This document shows, piece after piece, positions 1 through 7,118 of a stretch of 13,653 nt of DNA. The stretch's first letter is position 1. Every line of letters starts with the position of its first letter. Both the position numbers and the translations under genes were made by a program. Origin of the DNA: Savagea sp. (GTDB taxonomy: Bacteria > Bacillota > Bacilli > Bacillales_A > Planococcaceae); NCBI GenBank assembly GCA_030152265.1, contig JASLHQ010000066.1, positions 1 through 13,653 on the forward strand, written 5' to 3'. The notes under the pieces are model-generated. The model had not been told where the DNA came from, searched no databases, and saw only the letters and a program-made list of their open reading frames with translations.

Positions 1-1
1 T

Positions 2-757
2 TCAGGACGTGGAGAGCTCCACTTATCGATTTTAATCGAAAATATGCGTCGTGAAGGATATGAACTTCAAGTGTCAAAACCAGAAGTCATCATCCGTGAA
101 ATTGACGGTGTGAAATGTGAACCGTTCGAACGCGTTCAAATTGACGTACCGGAAGAATATTCAGGCGGTGTTATCGAGTCACTCGGGCAACGTAAAGGTG
201 AAATGCTCGATATGGTGAACACAGGAAACGGTCAAGTGCGTGTCGTCTTTTTAGTGCCTGCACGTGGATTGATCGGATATACGACAGAGTTTTTAACTTT
301 GACTCGCGGATACGGAATTATCAATCACACATTTGACACATATAAACCATATATTAATGCTAAAATTGGTGGAAGACGTAACGGAGCGCTCGTTTCGATG
401 GAAAACGGTGTCGTTACAGCTTACAGTGTTATGCAGCTCGAAGATCGTGGAACGATGTTCGTAGAAGCGGGCACGCCGATTTATGCAGGAATGATCGTCG
501 GTGAAAATACACGTGAAAATGATTTAACGATCAACTTGACGAAACAAAAACACGCGACGAACGTTCGTTCAGCGACGAAAGACCAAACGGTATCGACGAA
601 AAAACCACGTATTTTAACGTTGGAAGAAGCGCTTCAATATATCGGTGACGATGAATATTGTGAAGTGACACCGGAGTCGATTCGTATGCGTAAAAAGATT
701 TTGGACAAAAACGAACGTGAAAAGATGAAAAAGAAAAGCAAACTTGCTGAATCATAA
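2..757 (+). CDS. typA: TypA/BipA ribosome-associated GTPase, 3' part
   Basis: This is the C-terminal 251 residues of a translational GTPase of the TypA/BipA family; the 5' end, with the G domain, lies outside the window. The frame is open from base 2 and begins SGRGELHLSILIENMRREGY, the start of the EF-G-like domain V. It continues through the region with GLIGYTTEFLTLTRGYG and the TypA-specific C-terminal domain, ending in a lysine-rich tail (EKMKKKSKLAES). The internal ATG at 44 is not the start, because conserved family sequence continues upstream of it. TypA acts on the 70S ribosome in the cytoplasm, and is linked in other bacteria to 50S assembly and to growth under cold or stress. ylaH follows after 30 nt with no terminator between, so the two are probably co-transcribed. 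The identification is firm. Confidence 0.97.
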   Translation, partial: SGRGELHLSILIENMRREGYELQVSKPEVIIREIDGVKCEPFERVQIDVPEEYSGGVIESLGQRKGEMLDMVNTGNGQVRVVFLVPARGLIGYTTEFLTLTRGYGIINHTFDTYKPYINAKIGGRRNGALVSMENGVVTAYSVMQLEDRGTMFVEAGTPIYAGMIVGENTRENDLTINLTKQKHATNVRSATKDQTVSTKKPRILTLEEALQYIGDDEYCEVTPESIRMRKKILDKNEREKMKKKSKLAES

Positions 758-787
758 AATGAACGTGAATGAGGAGGAGAGTGTGAG

Positions 788-1123
788 ATGGAAGATGCGA
801 AAGATTTAGAGCGCGCGTATGAACGGATGACGGGGATTTCTCGTCTCATTTATGAGAATGCTCCTGACATCGATACGGGTGGGATGATTCTATTCGTCCT
901 AGTCTTACTATTATCTGCTTTTGTTTACAAATTAGGATTTGCGCGTAAAATTAAATGGTGGCAAAACATTATCGTATATGTGTCACTCGCATTAGGTTGT
1001 TTAATTTTGACGTTTTTAGCGATTTATTTACCTGTTGTCGAAGGGTTGCTCGTCGCAGCAGCGATTTTAATTTTATATCGCGTGCGCCGTATGGCAGATG
1101 ATCGACGAGAAGCAGCACAATAA
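788..1123 (+). CDS. ylaH: YlaH-like small membrane protein
   Basis: A 111-residue protein of unknown function, recognised as YlaH-like by its sequence and by its place directly after typA, as in B. subtilis. The first 30 residues are charged and soluble. Three hydrophobic segments follow, at about 33-50, 60-80 and 82-97, and then a basic tail (RVRRMADDRREAAQ), so it should be an integral membrane protein. The ATG at 788 is preceded by GAGGAGGA at 771-778, a strong ribosome site about 9 nt away. The first in-frame Met suits the homologue's length of roughly 105 residues. A terminator starts within the stop codon. It is probably expressed by read-through from typA. No enzymatic motif is visible. 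Confidence 0.85.
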   Translation: MEDAKDLERAYERMTGISRLIYENAPDIDTGGMILFVLVLLLSAFVYKLGFARKIKWWQNIIVYVSLALGCLILTFLAIYLPVVEGLLVAAAILILYRVRRMADDRREAAQ

Positions 1124-1163
1124 AAAATACGACGTGTTCCTTAACGGAATGCGTCGTATTTTT
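1122..1163. terminator. Bidirectional intrinsic terminator between ylaH and ylaI
   Basis: A perfect 12-bp inverted repeat pairs 1123-1134 with 1152-1163. It is extended inward by two G-T wobbles and a 4-bp TTCC/GGAA stem around the loop TTAAC (1141-1145). The right arm ends in TTTTT (1159-1163). The left arm starts with AAAAAA (1122-1127), which becomes a T tract on the minus strand. It therefore serves ylaH rightwards and ylaI leftwards, and its left arm overlaps the ylaH stop codon. Confidence 0.92.
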
Positions 1164-1165
1164 GT

Positions 1166-1186
1166 CTGTCCGTACTATATGGACAG
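1166..1186. repeat. Short inverted repeat downstream of ylaI
   Basis: CTGTCC (1166-1171) and GGACAG (1181-1186) are perfect inverted arms around a 9-nt loop. It lies between the ylaI stop codon and the bidirectional terminator. No T tract follows it on either strand apart from the shared terminator, so it is not a terminator by itself. It may stabilise the 3' end of the ylaI transcript. No function can be assigned. Confidence 0.5.
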
Positions 1187-1193
1187 TTGTCGT

Positions 1194-1397
1194 TTAAAAT
1201 TGATCTTCTGTCGTATGGGAGCTGCGATACAATTTGAATCGACCTGTCGCGATGCGCGCTTCTGTATTTTCGGTAATGCGCGTATCGCATTGTTCACATA
1301 AATACGTGCGAATCGGTTTGTTGCGCAATTTTTTAGCGACTGTTGAAAAATCAGGAATGTTGTCGATTTTATCGCAAAGTGCACATTGTACTCTCAT
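1194..1397 (-). CDS. ylaI: YlaI-like zinc-ribbon protein
   Basis: A 67-residue cytoplasmic protein of the YlaI family (function unknown). Two CxxC pairs, C5-x2-C8 and C34-x2-C37, are placed as in a zinc ribbon and probably bind one Zn ion. The rest is basic, with KKLRNKPIRTY before the second pair, which would suit nucleic-acid or protein contact, but no role is established. The ATG (complement of 1395-1397) has AGAGGTGAT just upstream, and that ribosome site overlaps the TAG stop of the ylaL-like gene (1408-1410). The two genes are 10 nt apart and probably translationally coupled. Its transcript runs toward ylaH and should stop at the shared terminator. Identity is sure at family level; function is not known. 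Confidence 0.88.
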   Translation of the reverse strand: MRVQCALCDKIDNIPDFSTVAKKLRNKPIRTYLCEQCDTRITENTEARIATGRFKLYRSSHTTEDQF

Positions 1398-1407
1398 ACT
1401 ATCACCT

Positions 1408-1908
1408 CTATTCGATGCGGATCGCTTGCACGTGACGAATCGGGTCTTTCACGTTTGAACCATCCGCGAATAAAACGTGGATCGGCCCGTCTTCACGCAA
1501 CGGCTTGCCGCGTAAACTGTACTGTAAAATGACATCGTTTAAGCGGTCATATGGAATCGCCACTTCTTCACCTGTCGTTTGCTCAAAGACAATCGTCGTT
1601 GCATCTTCGTCCGGTTCAGCATTTTTCAAAAAATGTTTGAAATGAATGCCGAGCGTATCCTTCAATTCTTTTTTCAGCGAAAATTTTTCTTCCGCTTTCA
1701 ATGTCGGAGGAGCTGTAGACCCTTCCATAATCTCTCGGGACCAATGTTTCCCCATTCCTTCTAAATATTTCGTATCTTCGTCGACCTCTTCATACGTCGT
1801 ATGGAAAAATTGTTCTAAGTCGATGCGACGGTCATCAAAAATCCAAACAGTTGGATCGAGTGTAATAGCGAATTGTACTTTACCTTTAATAGGTACCATG
1901 AAATTCAT
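1408..1908 (-). CDS. ylaL: YlaL-like conserved hypothetical protein
   Basis: A 166-residue soluble protein without signal peptide or membrane segment. Position (upstream of ylaI, minus strand, before ylaN) and sequence suit the B. subtilis YlaL family; the name is given from memory and from synteny. Seen directly: an N-terminal block VPIKGKV...ITLDPTVWIFDDRRIDL (residues 5-31), a central KHWSREI...APPTLK segment, and a C-terminal block GKPLREDGPIHVLFADGS (134-151). The last block resembles the final strands of the sulfite-oxidase-type molybdopterin fold (GxPLxxxGP...), which is only a visual similarity. The ATG complementary to 1906-1908 is preferred over the next Met at codon 4, because GGGAGGG (complement of 1915-1921) sits 6 nt upstream. 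It heads a likely two-gene unit with ylaI. No function is claimed. Confidence 0.75.
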   Translation of the reverse strand: MNFMVPIKGKVQFAITLDPTVWIFDDRRIDLEQFFHTTYEEVDEDTKYLEGMGKHWSREIMEGSTAPPTLKAEEKFSLKKELKDTLGIHFKHFLKNAEPDEDATTIVFEQTTGEEVAIPYDRLNDVILQYSLRGKPLREDGPIHVLFADGSNVKDPIRHVQAIRIE

Positions 1909-1938
1909 GATAAACCCTCCCTTTTCTCTTACTTATTT

Positions 1939-1944
1939 AGTATA
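1939..1944 (-). promoter_or_regulatory. Possible -10 element for ylaL-ylaI
   Basis: On the minus strand TATACT (5 of 6 to TATAAT) lies about 30 nt upstream of the ylaL start, before the GGGAGGG ribosome site. At the expected 17-nt spacing the -35 would be TTTCTT (complement of 1962-1967), a poor match to TTGACA. It is a plausible but weak or activator-dependent promoter. Confidence 0.35.
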
Positions 1945-1989
1945 TCGTGAAAAGAGCGAGAAAGAAACCGTTGAAAAAAACGAGGAAAA

Positions 1990-2135
1990 ATGAAAGAAAT
2001 TGAAAAGTTCGAAAATTTGACACAATTTAAAAAGGATAAAAAAGATGCACATGATAAAAGCAACCCAATTACTTGCAATTTCATCGCGGTAAAGTTACAA
2101 TTTACTTTGATAACAATGAACGTATTTTAACGTAA
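1990..2135 (+). pseudogene. Candidate small gene split by a frameshift
   Basis: The 240-nt gap between ylaL and ylaN is not obviously empty. From ATG 1990, frame 1 encodes a charged segment starting MKEIEKFENLTQFKK, with GAGG at 1982-1985 only 4 nt upstream; that frame runs to a TAA at 2128-2130 (46 codons). From 2058 to the TAA at 2133-2135, a different frame reads like an ordinary protein end: QFHRGKVTIYFDNNERILT, using GGT, CGT, GAA and CAA codons typical of the neighbours. The frames would join into one protein of about 48 residues if the AAAA run at 2056-2059 had one more A. This may be a decayed small gene, a sequencing or assembly error in the A run, or chance. It overlaps the predicted ylaN promoter. 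I recognise no family. Confidence 0.3.
2073..2101 (+). promoter_or_regulatory. Sigma-A-like promoter of ylaN
   Basis: TTGCAA (2073-2078), a 17-nt spacer and TACAAT (2096-2101) match the vegetative consensus at 4 or 5 of 6 and 5 of 6 positions. Transcription would start near 2108, leaving a leader of about 40 nt before the ylaN ATG. It is the only good promoter seen ahead of the ylaN-ftsW-pycA block. It overlaps the second half of the candidate small gene at 1990-2135, so one of the two calls may be wrong. Confidence 0.6.
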
Positions 2136-2137
2136 TT

Positions 2138-2149
2138 GGGGGCGTCCTC
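2138..2149 (+). promoter_or_regulatory. Unusual G-only ribosome site of ylaN, possibly paired
   Basis: The only purine run before the ylaN ATG is GGGGG at 2138-2142, not a GGAGG type. It can fold on itself: 2139-2142 pair with 2146-2149 (one G-U) around the loop CGT, ending directly at the start codon. This is visible pairing. Whether it restrains translation is inference. Confidence 0.35.
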
Positions 2150-2431
2150 ATGGAAATAAAAGTTCAACAAACATACAGAGAACGAGCGCTTGAGCAACTG
2201 CTGGAAGATGCGGAGAAAATTGCCCAACTCATTAAAGTGCAAATGGATCATTTAACGATGCCACAATGTCCGCTTTATGAAGAAGTGCTAGATACACAAA
2301 TGTATGGCCTATCGCGTGAGATTGATTTCGCTGTTAAATTAGACTTGATCGATAGCGAAGTCGGCAAAGAAATTTTGACGCGTTTAGAGCAAGAAATGAA
2401 CGCATTGCACGAGTTATATATGAAAAAATAA
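2150..2431 (+). CDS. ylaN: YlaN, UPF0358 family, iron-homeostasis protein
   Basis: A 93-residue soluble, mostly helical protein, close to the B. subtilis homologue in length. The family core is unmistakable: KVQMDHLTMPQCPLYEEVLD around residues 29-48, followed by TQMYGLSREIDFAVKL. In B. subtilis and Staphylococcus aureus YlaN is linked to iron and Fe-S metabolism and reported to interact with Fur; that role is taken from the family and not shown by this sequence. The single Cys lies in the conserved PQCPLYEE motif. The gene has its own upstream promoter, a non-canonical G-rich ribosome site, and a strong terminator starting 6 nt after the stop. It is therefore largely a single-gene unit, with ftsW downstream. 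Confidence 0.93.
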   Translation: MEIKVQQTYRERALEQLLEDAEKIAQLIKVQMDHLTMPQCPLYEEVLDTQMYGLSREIDFAVKLDLIDSEVGKEILTRLEQEMNALHELYMKK

Positions 2432-2436
2432 CAGCT

Positions 2437-2469
2437 AAACTCAAACTAGTTTTTAAGTTTGAGTTTTTT
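2437..2469 (+). terminator. Intrinsic terminator after ylaN
   Basis: A perfect 11-bp stem pairs AAACTCAAACT (2437-2447) with AGTTTGAGTTT (2456-2466). The loop is 8 nt, and the T tract is TTTTTT (2464-2469). It separates ylaN from ftsW and includes the early TTG at 2459, which argues against ftsW starting there. The stem is AT-rich, so some read-through into ftsW is likely. Confidence 0.88.
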
Positions 2470-2494
2470 GTTTACGGATTGGCAGGAGAAAGAC

Positions 2495-3670
2495 TTGAAG
2501 AACACTGTAAAAAAAATGTACAAACATTTCGATTACCCCCTCTTTATTACATATATTATTTTAGCGCTATTCGGCTTGCTCATGGTGTACAGTTCCAGCA
2601 TGATTCAAGGGCTGAACAAGTTTGATGATTCGACATATTATTTTTCGAAACAGTTAAAACACGTACTGCTAGCGATCCCTTTGTTTTTTGTCGTCGCAGC
2701 AATTCCACATCAACATTACAAAAATAAAAAAGTGATGGTTGCGATGGTCATCGTAATGATTGCTTCTTTATTTTCCGTCTTAATTTTTGGGTTTGGTAAA
2801 GAAGAAGTAGGTTCGAAAAGTTGGATTCGTACACCGATCGGAAATTTCCAGCCATCTGAATTTGCAAAAATCATTATTATCTTGTATTTTTCTAGTTTTT
2901 TTGCTAAAAAAAATGAGAAGGGTACATTGGAGCAATTTAATAAATCAGTAGGTCCTCCTCTGTTCATTTTAGGAATGACAGCAGGGCTTGTCATGTTAGA
3001 AACCGACGTAGGGGCGACGCTTATTATCGTGTTTGTAGCTATGACGGTAATCATGGCGAGCGGTTTAAGTTGGAAGTCATTCACGCGTATGATTGTCGCG
3101 ATGTTTATCGTGCTCATACCGATGATCGGGATATTACTGTTATTTAAAAGTCAATCGATTTTGACAGGAAGTCGTCAAGGGCGATTGATGGCCTTTATGG
3201 ACCCATTCAAATATCCGGATGGCTCGGGATTCCAAATTATTAATAGCTTCTTAGCAATCGGAAGCGGTGGACTTACCGGACTCGGTCTCGGGCAATCTGT
3301 TCAAAAGCTCGGTTACTTACCAGAACCCCATACCGATATGATTTTTGCGGTCATTAGCGAAGAATTAGGAATAATTGGTACGACAATTGTTTTGGGAGGA
3401 ATTGGCTTCATCGTCTTCCGGGCATTTTCGATTGGATTGAAGACGAAAAGCCCGCAAGCTCGCATGTTAGCGTTCGGTTTAGGAAGTTTATTCGGCATCC
3501 AAACTGTCCTGAATATCGGCGGTTTAACGAGCGTAATTCCACTTACTGGAGTAACATTACCATTTATTAGTTATGGCGGAACGAGCTTTATTCTGTTATC
3601 TTTAGCTTTAGGGATACTGATGAATGTATCCATGTTTGTTAAAAAAGAATTAAGCGATAAGGGAGTGTAG
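2495..3670 (+). CDS. ftsW: FtsW, septal SEDS peptidoglycan glycosyltransferase
   Basis: FtsW polymerises lipid II into glycan strands at the division septum together with a class B penicillin-binding protein. The 391-residue product is highly hydrophobic, with about ten membrane segments, and carries SEDS signatures: GSKSWIRTPIGNFQPSEFAK, LETDVGATL, GSRQGRLMAFMDPF, YLPEPHTDMIFAVISEELG and PFISYGGTS. The Asp of HTD is residue 281 and matches the extracellular-loop Asp essential in RodA and FtsW. Start choice: TTG 2495 has AGGAG (2484-2488) 6 nt upstream. A TTG at 2459 opens the same frame 12 codons earlier but lies inside the ylaN terminator; ATG 2516 has no ribosome site. FtsW is preferred over RodA because of the ylaN-ftsW-pycA order. 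No promoter is obvious after the terminator. Confidence 0.93.
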   Translation: MKNTVKKMYKHFDYPLFITYIILALFGLLMVYSSSMIQGLNKFDDSTYYFSKQLKHVLLAIPLFFVVAAIPHQHYKNKKVMVAMVIVMIASLFSVLIFGFGKEEVGSKSWIRTPIGNFQPSEFAKIIIILYFSSFFAKKNEKGTLEQFNKSVGPPLFILGMTAGLVMLETDVGATLIIVFVAMTVIMASGLSWKSFTRMIVAMFIVLIPMIGILLLFKSQSILTGSRQGRLMAFMDPFKYPDGSGFQIINSFLAIGSGGLTGLGLGQSVQKLGYLPEPHTDMIFAVISEELGIIGTTIVLGGIGFIVFRAFSIGLKTKSPQARMLAFGLGSLFGIQTVLNIGGLTSVIPLTGVTLPFISYGGTSFILLSLALGILMNVSMFVKKELSDKGV

Positions 3671-3674
3671 TAAT

Positions 3675-6600
3675 ATGGCGCAACAACAAATTGAGAAAAT
3701 TTTAGTAGCGAACCGTGGAGAGATCGCTATCCGAATTTTCCGCGCGTGTACGGAATTAAATATTCCGACAGTCGGGATTTACTCGGCAGAAGACCGTGGT
3801 TCATTCCACCGTTACAAAGCGGATGAATCATACTTGGTGGGAGAAGGGAAAAAGCCAATCGATGCATATTTGGATATCGAGGGCATCATCCAAATTGCGA
3901 AAGAGAGTGGCGCCAATGCCATTCACCCAGGATATGGATTTTTAGCAGAGAACGAAGAGTTCGCTCGTCGTCTCGAAGAAGAGGGGATCATTTTCATCGG
4001 ACCGACTTCAAAGCACTTGAATATGTTCGGTGACAAAGTGAAAGCGCGTACGCAAGCGATCAATGCAGGTATACCTGTTATACCTGGTAGCGATGGACCT
4101 GTATCATCGGTGGAAGAAGTTGTACAATTCGGTGAGGAACACGGATATCCAATTATTATTAAAGCGTCACTCGGTGGTGGCGGACGCGGAATGCGTATCG
4201 TTGAAAAAGCAGACGAAGTCGTCGAAGCTTACAACCGTGCAAAATCCGAAGCGAAATCAGCATTCGGTTCAGACGAAGTGTATGTCGAAAAGTTTGTTCA
4301 AAATCCAAAACATATCGAAGTCCAAATTATTGCGGACAAATACGGTAACGTCGTTCACTTATACGAGCGAGACTGCTCGATTCAACGTCGTCACCAAAAG
4401 GTTGTAGAAATTGCACCATCGATTTCATTGTCAGACGAGTTGCGTGCAGATATTTGTAACGCAGCGGTTCACTTGATGAAAGAAATCGAGTACGTTAACG
4501 CTGGTACTGTCGAATTTTTAGTTGCAGACGGTAAATTTTACTTCATCGAAGTAAACCCACGTATCCAAGTAGAACATACGATTACTGAGATGGTGACAGG
4601 AATCGATATCGTCCATACACAAATTCACGTAGCGAATGGTGAGCGCCTCCATGAAAGCGTTGCCAAAGTTCCGGCACAACAAAATATTCCATTATTCGGA
4701 TATGCGATTCAATCACGCGTTACTACAGAAGACCCGTTAAATGACTTTATGCCTGATACAGGTCGTCTTTCTGTATATCGTTCAGGTGGAGGATTCGGAG
4801 TTCGTTTAGATGCGGGGAACGGTTTCCAAGGAGCGATCATTACACCGTATTACGACTCGTTGCTCGTAAAAGTTTCGACATGGGGAATGTCATTTGAAGA
4901 AGCAGCGACGAAAATGGACCGTAACTTGCAAGAGTTCCGTATTCGCGGAATTAAAACGAACATTCCGTTTTTAGAAAACGTCGTTCGTCATCCAGATTTC
5001 TTAACAGGAAACTACGATACGAGCTTTATCGATACGACGCCTGAGCTATTCGAATTTAAACCGCGTAAAGACCGTGGTACGAAAATTTTAAATTACCTCG
5101 GAAATATTACGGTGAACGGTTTCCCTGAAATCGGTAACGATTCGAAACCGATTTTCCATCACCCACGCAAGCCGATCGTTGATTTGTCAGGAGCACCTCA
5201 ACCAGGTACGAAACAAATTCTCGATGAGCGCGGCGCAGATGGACTCGTTCAATGGGTGAAAGACCAACAGAACGTCTTGTTGACAGATACGACTTTCCGT
5301 GACGCGCATCAGTCATTGTTAGCGACGCGTGTTCGTACGTCAGATATGACGAATATCGCAAGTGAAGCAGCGCATTTACTTCCGGACTTGTTCTCATTCG
5401 AAATGTGGGGCGGCGCGACGTTCGACGTATCGTACCGTTTCTTAAAAGAAGATCCGTGGCAACGTCTTGAACGTATGCGTAAACAAATTCCGAACGTTAT
5501 GTTCCAAATGTTACTGCGCGGTGCAAACGCTGTCGGATACACGAACTACCCAGACAATGTCATCCGTGAATTCGTTCAAGAGTCGGCACAGTCAGGCATT
5601 GACGTCTTCCGTATTTTCGACAGTTTAAACTGGATTAAAGGAATGGAAGTTGCGATTGACGAAGTTCGTCAAACGGGCAAAATTGCAGAAGCGACACTTT
5701 GCTATACAGGGGACATTTTAGATGACTCACGTGCGAAGTATACGGTGCAATACTACAAAGATATGGCGAAAGAATTAGAAGCGACAGGTGCGCACATTCT
5801 CGGATTGAAAGATATGGCTGGTTTATTAAAACCGGAAGCGGCGTATCGTTTAATTTCAGAATTGAAAGAAACAGTCGATATTCCAATTCACTTGCACACA
5901 CATGATACGAGCGGTAACGGTGTATACACGTATGCGCGAGCAATTGAAGCAGGTGTAGATATCGTCGATACAGCGCTCGGGTCGATGGCTGGACTTACGT
6001 CGCAACCGTCAGCGAGCTCATTGTACTATGCGATTCAACATGGAGAACGTGCGATGAACGCTAATATCGAATCGCTCGAACAATTATCTTACTATTGGGA
6101 AGATATTCGCAAATACTATCAGCATTTTGAAAGTGGCATGAACAGCCCGCATTCCGAAATTTACGTGCACGAAATGCCAGGTGGACAATATTCAAACCTT
6201 CAACAACAAGCTCGTGCAGTAGGACTCGCAGAGCGTTGGGATGAAGTGAAAGATATGTATTCACGTGTGAACTTAATGTTCGGTGACGTCGTGAAAGTAA
6301 CGCCTTCATCGAAAGTTGTCGGCGATATGGCATTGTTCATGGTTCAAAACGATTTGGACGAGCAGTCTGTCATCGAGCGTGGCGACACGATCGATTTCCC
6401 AGACTCAGTCATCGAGTTCTTCCAAGGATATTTAGGTCAACCACACGGTGGCTTCCCGAAAGAACTTCAGAAAGTCATCTTAAAAGACCGCGAGCCAATT
6501 ACAGTTCGTCCAGGCGAATTGTTAGAGCCAGTGGACTTTGAAGAATTAGAACAAAAAGTAGCACCGATGTTAGAGCGTCCGGTGACGAAGAAAGACGTAT

Positions 6601-7118
6601 TAGCGTACGCTCTCTATCCGAAAGTGTTCGAAGAGTATGCGGCGACGTTGAAAGAATTCGGAGACGTATCGGTAATCGACACGCCAGAGTTCTTATACGG
6701 AATGCGTCTAGGGGAAGAAATCGAAGTGACGATTCAAAAAGGAAAGACATTGATCGTCAAACTTGTATCAGTCGGAGAACCACAATCCGATGGTACACGT
6801 GTCATCTTCTTCGAATTGAACGGTCAGCCTCGTGAAGTGATCATTCAAGACGTTCACGCTGAATCTGACACAGAAAATAAACAAAAAGCAGATCCATCGA
6901 ACGATGCTCATATCGGAGCGACAATGCCAGGAACAGTGTTGCAAGTAGCGACAGCAGAAGGTACTCGCGTACGCCGAGGAGAGCACTTACTCATCACGGA
7001 AGCGATGAAAATGGAAACGACAATCCAAGCGCCATTTGACGGTGTCGTGAAGAAAATTCACGTCACAGCAGGCGATTCAATCGCACCGGGTGATTTGTTA
7101 ATCGAAATGGAACATTAA
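3675..7118 (+). CDS. pycA: Pyruvate carboxylase
   Basis: This biotin enzyme forms oxaloacetate from pyruvate, bicarbonate and ATP to refill the TCA cycle. At 1147 residues it is full length for the single-chain type. Domains in order: biotin carboxylase (about 1-450), with the ATP-grasp loop KASLGGGGRGM at 163-173 and catalytic E292-x-N294-x-R296; carboxyltransferase (about 530-800), with TDTTFRDAHQS, metal ligands D543, H741 and H743, and the lysine expected to be carbamylated, K712; a conserved region with T876, which matches the catalytic Thr of other pyruvate carboxylases; and a C-terminal biotin carrier with EAMKMET, biotin on K1112. ATG 3675 lies 4 nt after the ftsW stop; the ribosome site GGGAG (3661-3665) is inside the ftsW 3' end. 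This suggests co-transcription and coupling. A terminator follows at once. Confidence 0.98.
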   Translation: MAQQQIEKILVANRGEIAIRIFRACTELNIPTVGIYSAEDRGSFHRYKADESYLVGEGKKPIDAYLDIEGIIQIAKESGANAIHPGYGFLAENEEFARRLEEEGIIFIGPTSKHLNMFGDKVKARTQAINAGIPVIPGSDGPVSSVEEVVQFGEEHGYPIIIKASLGGGGRGMRIVEKADEVVEAYNRAKSEAKSAFGSDEVYVEKFVQNPKHIEVQIIADKYGNVVHLYERDCSIQRRHQKVVEIAPSISLSDELRADICNAAVHLMKEIEYVNAGTVEFLVADGKFYFIEVNPRIQVEHTITEMVTGIDIVHTQIHVANGERLHESVAKVPAQQNIPLFGYAIQSRVTTEDPLNDFMPDTGRLSVYRSGGGFGVRLDAGNGFQGAIITPYYDSLLVKVSTWGMSFEEAATKMDRNLQEFRIRGIKTNIPFLENVVRHPDFLTGNYDTSFIDTTPELFEFKPRKDRGTKILNYLGNITVNGFPEIGNDSKPIFHHPRKPIVDLSGAPQPGTKQILDERGADGLVQWVKDQQNVLLTDTTFRDAHQSLLATRVRTSDMTNIASEAAHLLPDLFSFEMWGGATFDVSYRFLKEDPWQRLERMRKQIPNVMFQMLLRGANAVGYTNYPDNVIREFVQESAQSGIDVFRIFDSLNWIKGMEVAIDEVRQTGKIAEATLCYTGDILDDSRAKYTVQYYKDMAKELEATGAHILGLKDMAGLLKPEAAYRLISELKETVDIPIHLHTHDTSGNGVYTYARAIEAGVDIVDTALGSMAGLTSQPSASSLYYAIQHGERAMNANIESLEQLSYYWEDIRKYYQHFESGMNSPHSEIYVHEMPGGQYSNLQQQARAVGLAERWDEVKDMYSRVNLMFGDVVKVTPSSKVVGDMALFMVQNDLDEQSVIERGDTIDFPDSVIEFFQGYLGQPHGGFPKELQKVILKDREPITVRPGELLEPVDFEELEQKVAPMLERPVTKKDVLAYALYPKVFEEYAATLKEFGDVSVIDTPEFLYGMRLGEEIEVTIQKGKTLIVKLVSVGEPQSDGTRVIFFELNGQPREVIIQDVHAESDTENKQKADPSNDAHIGATMPGTVLQVATAEGTRVRRGEHLLITEAMKMETTIQAPFDGVVKKIHVTAGDSIAPGDLLIEMEH

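Noticed and set aside
2045..2092. Short frame ATG CAC ATG... ending at TAA 2090-2092, with AAGGA upstream, as a leader peptide for ylaN
   Set aside because: It lies upstream of the predicted ylaN start site, so it would not be on that transcript, and its sequence competes with the more protein-like frames at the same place.
5107..5943. Long minus-strand open frames inside pycA
   Set aside because: They are antisense shadows of a strongly coding gene, with no ribosome sites or recognisable protein sequence.
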